Shown: positions 56,549-64,000 of the stretch, one piece after another
How the letters are laid out: each line of letters starts with the position of its first letter
How positions within the stretch are numbered: position 1 is the first letter of the stretch
From: Romanomermis culicivorax
Taxonomy: Eukaryota > Nematoda > Enoplea > Mermithida > Mermithidae
Assembly (NCBI GenBank): GCA_963922205.1
Contig: CAWUHX010000153.1
Coordinates: 124,001 to 188,000, forward strand
Reading direction: 5' to 3'
Length of the DNA: 64,000 nucleotides
Translations under genes and position numbers: made by a program
The notes under the pieces: generated by a model
Databases searched by the model: none
What the model was told of the DNA's origin: nothing
Seen by the model: the letters and a program-made list of their open reading frames with translations, nothing else

Positions 56549-59500
56549 GGTCTATTGAAAATAGTAGGCAAGCGATCGACCGTAAATTAATCCGACGTCA
56601 TGGCGACAGGGTATCCTGAAAGAGAAAAGTGAAAAGCGTTTCCTTTCGACTACTGTAACTCGCGTCTTACACAATAATAATAATATGAATTTTTGCCGAT
56701 CGATATTGACACCTGAATATCCACTCTCGCTTTTCTTTTTTCTTTTTTCGCCACCGATTATCCCTATTCACAAAAGTGTAGTGAACAGAAATAAAAAAAT
56801 AGTTCACAAACAATAGTATAAGTAAAGCTATTTATCCCCCAATGGATCTTGTTCCCAATGTGTGTGTGGAGAGAACAAGAAAAAGAATACAATACCGAAC
56901 GCACAAGCTTTTTGACAGTGAATGCTCTCACAAAACTATTGTATCCTGAGCATCAGCACAGGCAGCAGCCGATCCGTCTCTTTCTCTATCCATACACATT
57001 CAGGGTGGAAAAAGGGGGCTCCGGATGATGATGGGTGGGGTATGAAATATACGAACGAATGAACAAATAGAATAGGATACGTGTTGAAATACCAGTCTAA
57101 GAAAACGTGAGCATAGATGGAGAGAGAAATCTACCATATACACACACGCATGCAGGTAAATGGAGAGTTACAGTAGGCGTAACTAGCGCTACAGTAATCC
57201 AGACTAATACGATAAATCGATAAAACGTCATCATTGAGACGCACTGTAATTTTTTATCTCGGTTTTTCGAACTCACGGTAGGCCTGGAGATTAAACGGCT
57301 TTTTTGATATGCTAAATACGCCATTGGGTAAGAGATTTTGTAAAAAGTCAGTTGCACATCTGAAATGCCAATTAGAAGAAACGGGAGTTACTTCAGGGAT
57401 AACATCCACAAAATAGGATTAATGGTGACTGAACGAATTTTTTCATTCTGAAGGTTTTGATCCATAAGTTGAAGGGGCAGTAACGTGCATATGAATGAGT
57501 AATGAACTAGGTTGTGGATTCTCATATAAGCCGAAATCATTCATTCTGGGAGGCGTGATGGGCAGATTTCTTGTGAGTCTTCAACCTGAACTTCTACTAA
57601 TTACTCAATACTTTGGAAGATCCGGGTCTATTTTGTACCCTATAACCAATGCTTAGTTTTCATTTTAGGACTTTATACTATACAGTGCGCAATGCATTCA
57701 ACTTTGAATTGCAAGAGTCATACAAAATTCATTGTTCTTCCAAACATCATTCTAGCGTTTTAAAAGGAAGAAATCAGATTGATACCAATTGTTCTGCACA
57801 AGGAAGTGAGTGGAGACACTAACCTCCTCCAACTTTCAGAATAAACCAAAAAATTGTTTCTCTTTTGCGTCAAATTTTGCAATTCTGGGCGATTCCTGGA
57901 ATTTTGTGTTTTTTCAATAAAAATGTTGTCGAAGTAGCACTTTGGCTGGTTGGATGAATTGCCCCCTAGACTGCTGAAAATTTCTCGAAAAACTGTTTCT
58001 CCATCAAAGAAATAATATTTGTTATCAAAAAAGTAATGTTGCAAGTGAAAATATCTCCATGACTATGAAGCCTTCGAGAACGGTATGCAGTCCTGGAAGA
58101 GCACCCAACTTTGGCTCTGCAAATGTTATTCCCACGGGGCCCTGTATAGCCCTGCGCAAATCTTTTTTTCCAGACAGCGAAAGATGCGACGCATATTTTT
58201 CTATCCCCTTATAATTTTCGCCTATTGTTCCCTCCTTTGGTTTTCGAACGAAACGTAATTATTATTTACAGTAATCTACTGGAAAATAAGGTGCCATCAT
58301 CATTTACAAGAATGTTCCCCGTTCCCGCCGCCCCAAGAAACGACCGAGCACTCTTTCTTGAGATTTTCAATTTCGATCAGCAGGTGTCCACTTCATTGCA
58401 CCTTGTCTCTCTCCTTGACCACTGATGCACTAATTTGTCATGTCCAAGATTTAAGGCGTCAAAATTTTTTTTATTGTGGACGAACAATGCATGTCTACGT
58501 CCACCTCACGCTCACCGGATTACTGTAGTACTGTGGTCCAAAAAATTGAGGCCACAGAAAATTCGCCCTCTTTTTTCGGTGGAACTTTTTCACTCACTCA
58601 TGGAAAATCTGGTTTCCACTAATCTGGTCGTAAAAATTACATAAAAATATTGTTATGTATGTTTCCGGGGTGCGCACACGCTGTCTTTATCATTATAATC
58701 AAAATTTACGTGCTTTTTTATTTTTCCTTGAAACTACACTGTGACCTCCAAATAGAGGAAATTACCCCGTCTTGGAAACCTATTCATTATTATTCTACAA
58801 CTTTTTTTACTTGAACAATTTTCGGAAACTACTTGCGTTTCCTGTCAAAAAGGGGACTCAAGGTCATGCTTGTCCACAAACAATTGTTATCTTTGGTGGA
58901 CACAATACATGAAGGCACTGGCAGACAGTGTATACGTTGTCATTGAAAACTCTTCACCAATCCACGTCCATGCATATTTCGCTTGTATAAACATCAAAAT
59001 TGGAAAAAATTAATGGATCAGGAGCTCTGGGCGAGCGGGTTGAGAGGATACGGGTGAGTAAACAATGCCATTTTTGGAGAGAGAGATAGATGGTTATCGT
59101 CGAGGTTAGAGAAATTATACTAAAAATTATGGTAATTTTCGTTAAAGAAAATGTAAGTTGCACTTCAAAATCAGACAACAAAGAAAAGGCCACGCTTTGG
59201 AGGAGACCCTGATGAATATTCGTAGTAGATTGCAAATTTTCCAAACAAAAAATCCCCAGGAAGTGCTTGGATGACGTCTTCAAGATTTCACAATGCAATC
59301 ATATAAGTTTGAAGGAAAGTCAAAAATCAAAAGCTTAACAAATGTTCAATTTGCTGTGAGGTCTCTGCCAATTTGAATTTCTCCGATTTCATCGGAATAC
59401 CGGGAAACTAACTTATGCAAGAAAAGCTACATGCAGTGTATTTCACGGATTATCAGATTAGTCAAATTAACCAGTCGGGATTCAATGAACAAATGCACTT

Positions 59501-61568
59501 TGAACGACCTTTCAAGTCCTAGTTCGCACATTTCCAATCCAGTGTTTCACACGTGGAAATCGGACCAACTTTACCCCATACGTTTTTCAGCTCAGCTAAA
59601 TTTCCGGACTTCAAAATCGTTCCACCTTTTCATGAAACAGAAGTGAAAATTTGACGAGAAAGAGGGAATTCGAGATATTTATCGAAAGATTTATTCCAAA
59701 AACATCATATGTATTGTTTGTGTATCCTGAGGCTTCTAAATAATGGAAGGGAAAGCAAGTTTTAGCTAAAACCAACTCATTTTCGTTTCTACACTTTCAC
59801 TACAGAAATTTGTTTACTGCTTGAATCGTGAAAAATATTGAACCTGCCTCGGTCACAGATTCGTCACCAGTAAGCATATTTCTTACAAAACTTCTCGTTG
59901 TTTCAATTACGTCAAACCAAAAGGAATATTCTTACTCTTCACAGGATCGTATGACACCATTCACCTGATCACGTTATATGGCATGGAAGTAGTAGAGCTC
60001 AGCTTATCGTGAATGTGATTTTCGAAATATCCATGGCCATCAAGTCACGTGACCACAAATCAGCTGTAATATTGTCCGTGCTGTATCGTCCTCTATTGTC
60101 ACACGATCATGGCAGAAAATAGGCATATTTTCGATAGGACAACGAATCGTACCAAATCTAAAGTAAAAACTGAGCTAGTGCTCATGACTATGTTGCAAAA
60201 AACTGGGTTCAATGATGTTCGGTTGACTTGGCGGATAAATAGACCCGAAATTTATCGTTCCAAATGAATGAACCTTTGGTATATAGCATAACACAAGGAA
60301 AGGTTGCTTAATTATTTTTTTTCATTAGGGCATAATTTTTATTGGAGGAAAAATCTAGAATGCTTGGATAAGACAGTACGTAGAACAATCTGCACACACA
60401 CTCGATTCCAAAAGAAGTAGAATGTAGCGAGGAGGGAAAAGTGCTGCACAAACATGACACAAATGAAACGAAAATGAATTGAACTGAAAAACGATTGAGT
60501 GAATAATTATTGAATATTTGAATGCTTATTGTTCGCTTCGGCTTTTATGTATCGTATTGTATTTTTGTATTATTGTGTTTTCGGTATTATGTATGTTACG
60601 TCGCTCGTACAATTGGGTAAAATGCGAAATGTATTGTGAGTGAACATGTATAGTATACGTGCTATGGGCAGGCCATTGTTTGTGGTTACAAAAGTCTACC
60701 GTATTCTCTTTGGCATTTTTAGACCTTGTCGCCTATGACGCCCCTATTCATTTCCTTGTGAATAAGCAGCATCACAATAAAAGAGCCCCAGCTTCTGTAA
60801 GCTTGTGTGTGTGCGTATAGCAGTTTGAGATGAAAAGCGCCAAAGTGTGTAGGTGCATGTCAGTGCCACCTGGAAATATCGTGGAGCGAGAGGATGAAAA
60901 AAATCAATTTTCATTCTATATTTATTTTGTACTACTTATACATTTGCATATTAATTATTCGTTCGGATTACCATCGTCGTTTGTCGTTCTGCTTCCACTA
61001 CTTTTGTGCATTTGTACGTAGAAAAAATGCCGACAAAGTGAACCGGTTTGCATCATCAAAAACGGAAAGGAAATCATTTGTCAACATTGAATCGAAACGA
61101 TATTATCGGGACCAGCAACTATGTTTAAGAAAAATTCACCTACATAAGATAGAACTAATTATGATTCCGTCATTGACTGTTTTAAGTAATGTAATATGAC
61201 AACAATAGACAGATTCCTGTCGATACTGAGGCTATTACGATTTTGGTATCTATACGTGATTTCAACCAAATCATCTAGCCAGGGTGCCGAAGTTATTATA
61301 AGTACTGGGCAATATTAGATCGAGATTTCAGCCTATATGTGGCAAAAGCTTTCAGAAAAGGGTAACAAAAAGTTTTTTAAGGTTTATACAATTATTGATG
61401 ATTCATCAGTGTGCGAAAGTGATTTTTCTCCGAAAAATCAGCCGGTATAGGTTCTTTTGAGGTTACTACTTCCGTGTTTTGCGGAGCTATTTGACGTTAT
61501 GTAATATAGTACAAGCTCAAGTTTGATAACGCATGTAAATGATAATTTAATCTCGCATGAATCTATGT

Positions 61569-61600
61569 ATTTGCATATTTCAAAGAACAGCAAAGCAACA
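61569..61600. promoter_or_regulatory. octamer with adjacent Sox-like CAAAG cores
   Basis: ATTTGCAT is followed within 25 bases by CAAAGAACAGCAAAG, giving POU and Sox-type cores next to each other, about 5 kb upstream of SoxB1. A candidate only; 8-mers of this kind also occur by chance. Confidence 0.3.
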
Positions 61601-62242
61601 CTTGAGTACAGCATTGTGGATCATATAATTTGAACACTGAGGTTTTTTTCAAATATTATCACGTTGACGTTGATGTCAGTCCTGGGATGGCCGCAAGAAC
61701 TTGATCGGGTTGAAAAAATATCAGAGCGAGATAGTAATCGTCACTTGAGATGTAAAGAGTAAGAAATAAATTATCAGTACGTCTGGTAGCGCTGATCCGT
61801 TGTTGAAGTCTATGCTTAAGATAAAGTATCAGCCAGTTCAGTTCGTAATGATTCTTCAAAGATTATGTAATCTCCAGTAATCAGAATATCGACGAAGAAA
61901 ATGACGTTCTACATTCATTTCTGAACTCAGCATAAGTGGAAAAGAATTTTCAGGGACTTCAACCGTATAACGATAAGTGATCTATGTTGACAATCATCCC
62001 AATTTGAGAACAAAGAAGGGAATTGTTTCTGACACATATGCATGAATCGAATTTCAGACAGGATCCATAGCAGGACTAATCGTCATTCAGATAAGATAGG
62101 TTACGATATACTACAATTTTGTGAAAATATGGGTATATCCCAAAAATTCTATAAAATTCAATTTCAAAACATATTGATTTCACAGCAAAACAATCGGTAG
62201 AAACCCAAAACATCGAGAAAGTTGGTATAACATACATCATTA

Positions 62243-62292
62243 AGCTTCAGCGCAGCAGGAGCTTAAATCTCTTTGACGAAACTTGGCCCTGG
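62243..62292. repeat. fragment of MITE F family
   Basis: TAAGCTTCAGCGCAGC, then CTTTGACGAAACTTGGCCC, matches one arm of 38,704-38,959 in inverted form. Confidence 0.6.
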
Positions 62293-62906
62293 ACAAAGCA
62301 TAATGCACCCGGTCATAGTTCAGCTGAAGATGAACAATAGAAACAGTGCTCTTTTGTTACTCAAGATTTGATAGCATATACAGAACAAAACGTGAAAATA
62401 GGGATAAGCAAGTCACTGAAGCACATTCCTCATTCGCCGGCCGAGTACAAAAGGCCGTAGCCTCAAGCATGCGAAAATTGAAAAGAAAATTTATTTTCTT
62501 CTCTTTTCTTCTGCTCTTCTTTTATTCTTCTTCTATTCTTTCTTTCTTTTCTTCTCTGTCCCCTTTTCATAGAAATCTATTCAGAATGAAAATCTTTTGT
62601 TGTGATGTGTGTTCGTCGAGCCCTTGTGTATAATATTGTCACCCAGAATTTTCTTTTCTTACTTTCTTCCTATTAGTATTCCGATGAGTGAGCGTGCAAA
62701 TAAAAACTCTGAGGAAAGCACTGGACGACAGTGTGTCTCTTAAACCTTTTTTCATTTTAGTAGTCTATTCCACCGACGATCCAATTTGAGCTTTACGGAT
62801 ATGTATTTCATATTATATTTGATTTCCGTGCGGTTACAGTAACCGACATACTGTATGCAGACCTGGTTATATTAAAAAATTTTCTTGGTAGCGGCCACGA
62901 GATATT

Positions 62907-62914
62907 ATGCAAAT
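62907..62914. promoter_or_regulatory. POU octamer next to homeodomain cores
   Basis: ATGCAAAT followed by GAATTATTAATCGG within 20 bases, in a locally less AT-rich patch about 6 kb upstream of SoxB1. Confidence 0.3.
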
Positions 62915-64000
62915 TTCGTTGATGAATTATTAATCGGTCGAACGGTTTTAGCCGACAAAAATGCTAATAATAATGATGATGATGATGATGATCACGTGTA
63001 ATTTCCGACTGATCTCGTCATCCAATTTTTTAATACTGTAAATAATTAAAGGGAAATAACATACGTGTACGAACTCATGGTTCATTTGAATACTATCGGT
63101 TGAATTATCCGCAAGAGTCGCTGATACCTTATAAAAAGAGTATGATTACTTTTCTAAATGATTACTTTTCTAGACGTGGATTTTCGCGCGGATTTTGCTT
63201 TCCACATCATCACGAGCAATGCTTGAGACCAAAAATAGATGGTAGAAAGAGAAATACATAGCAACAATCAAAGTGCTGCATTTTATGATCAGGAAAAAAG
63301 TAATGTACTTTGATCTATTGCATTTGTGCCACTTCCTGATCAATCAAACGTGTCAGGATGACCGGTATAAACGAATCTCACAACAACTTTTTATTCAACG
63401 TGGTGGAACAAATTAAAAATATACGAATAAAAAATGAATTATTTCTTCTTTTTCTTCTTAAAGTTCATCAGGCCAAATTCACTGCTTATTGTATCAGTGA
63501 CATTTTATGAAAGCTGATTTATTGGAAAATTTTCTGCGATCGAGGTGATTCAACGTCAACGAAGTACACGATAAATCGCTAAAAAATGAATGTTAGGTTC
63601 TCAGTTTTCGATTTGTTGTACATGTCGCTGACATCAGACATATATTATCTCCACTTGGAAAATCGATTTCTAGGTCTGTATTTCAGGATTGGGTTCTATA
63701 AGCAAGCACTCGGTCTCCAAAATTATTGATATTGATTGCAGAATTGTGAGTAGATAGCTGTTAACAATGACTATCTTAATGAAGCTACAAAAGATGAAAG
63801 ATGTGGCACTTCCGTTTGTCAAAATAATCTTCGCTTTTAGCTAAGTTCATTCAGCTTCATGATTAGCTTCCAGGACAGTAACTATATTGATCAACGATTT
63901 CTAATGATCCTGAATTCAAATGATTTCCGTCGAGTGTAGTACGTATGTCTGTAAAATTGATTTTCCTAGAACTACGCACCCAAAAGTTTGCGAAATGCGC

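Larger units (their letters stand above)
56549..64000. other. 5' intergenic region of SoxB1
   Basis: About 7.4 kb without a supported gene. It holds three exact POU octamers (60,952-60,959; 61,569-61,576; 62,907-62,914), frequent TACTGTA/TACAGTA heptamers, a GAT repeat at about 62,969-62,992, a fragment of the TA-type MITE near 59,730-59,765 and a MITE F fragment at 62,243-62,292. Promoter elements could not be fixed by eye. Confidence 0.5.

Overview
This is a 64 kb piece of an animal genome. The only host gene I recognise is an intronless SoxB1-type HMG-box gene at 55.4-56.5 kb on the minus strand. Most of the rest is transposable-element DNA. Background composition is AT-rich, against a clearly GC-rich Sox gene. 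The introns visible in the decayed Polinton polymerase are very short (about 54-58 bp) and the heptamer TACTGTA/TACAGTA is frequent between genes. All this suggests an invertebrate with a repeat-rich genome, possibly a nematode, but the sequence alone does not fix the species.

Layout. (1) 1-3.0 kb: the 3' part of a decayed Ty3/gypsy retrotransposon on the plus strand, cut by the window edge, with a short candidate LTR. (2) 4.70-34.88 kb: a degenerate Maverick/Polinton DNA transposon with inverted terminal repeats of about 0.62-0.63 kb that start AGT and end ACT. Its minus-strand left arm carries capsid, penton, membrane, protease, integrase, packaging-ATPase and several small genes. Its right arm carries a family-B DNA polymerase on the plus strand with short introns. 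Nearly every gene has stops or frameshifts. (3) Inside the Polinton penton gene sits a 14.0 kb Ty3/gypsy retrotransposon (6823-20835, minus strand) with 477 bp LTRs about 97% identical and a perfect 4 bp target duplication. Besides gag-pro-pol it has a 4 kb third coding region after pol that begins with a complete DEDDy 3'-5' exonuclease domain and ends in an RG-rich tail. This is the most unusual gene in the window. (4) 36-50 kb: a dense nest of small inverted-repeat elements. They include a Harbinger deletion derivative with MADF and transposase remnants, two copies of a hAT-like MITE with 8 bp target duplications, at least six palindromic MITEs with 3 bp TAA/TTA duplications and family-specific GC-rich words, and a TA-duplicating MITE family, one copy of which interrupts the Polinton polymerase. 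(5) 50-64 kb: mostly non-coding DNA around SoxB1, with several exact POU octamers (ATTTGCAT) that may mark regulatory elements.

The order of events can be read from the nesting. The Polinton inserted first; the gypsy element and a MITE later landed in its penton and polymerase genes. In the 42.5-44.2 kb cluster a hAT-like MITE lies inside an older inverted-repeat element and was itself hit by a Harbinger-type MITE. Coordinates of decayed genes are approximate at the ends. All comparisons were made by eye, without database searches.
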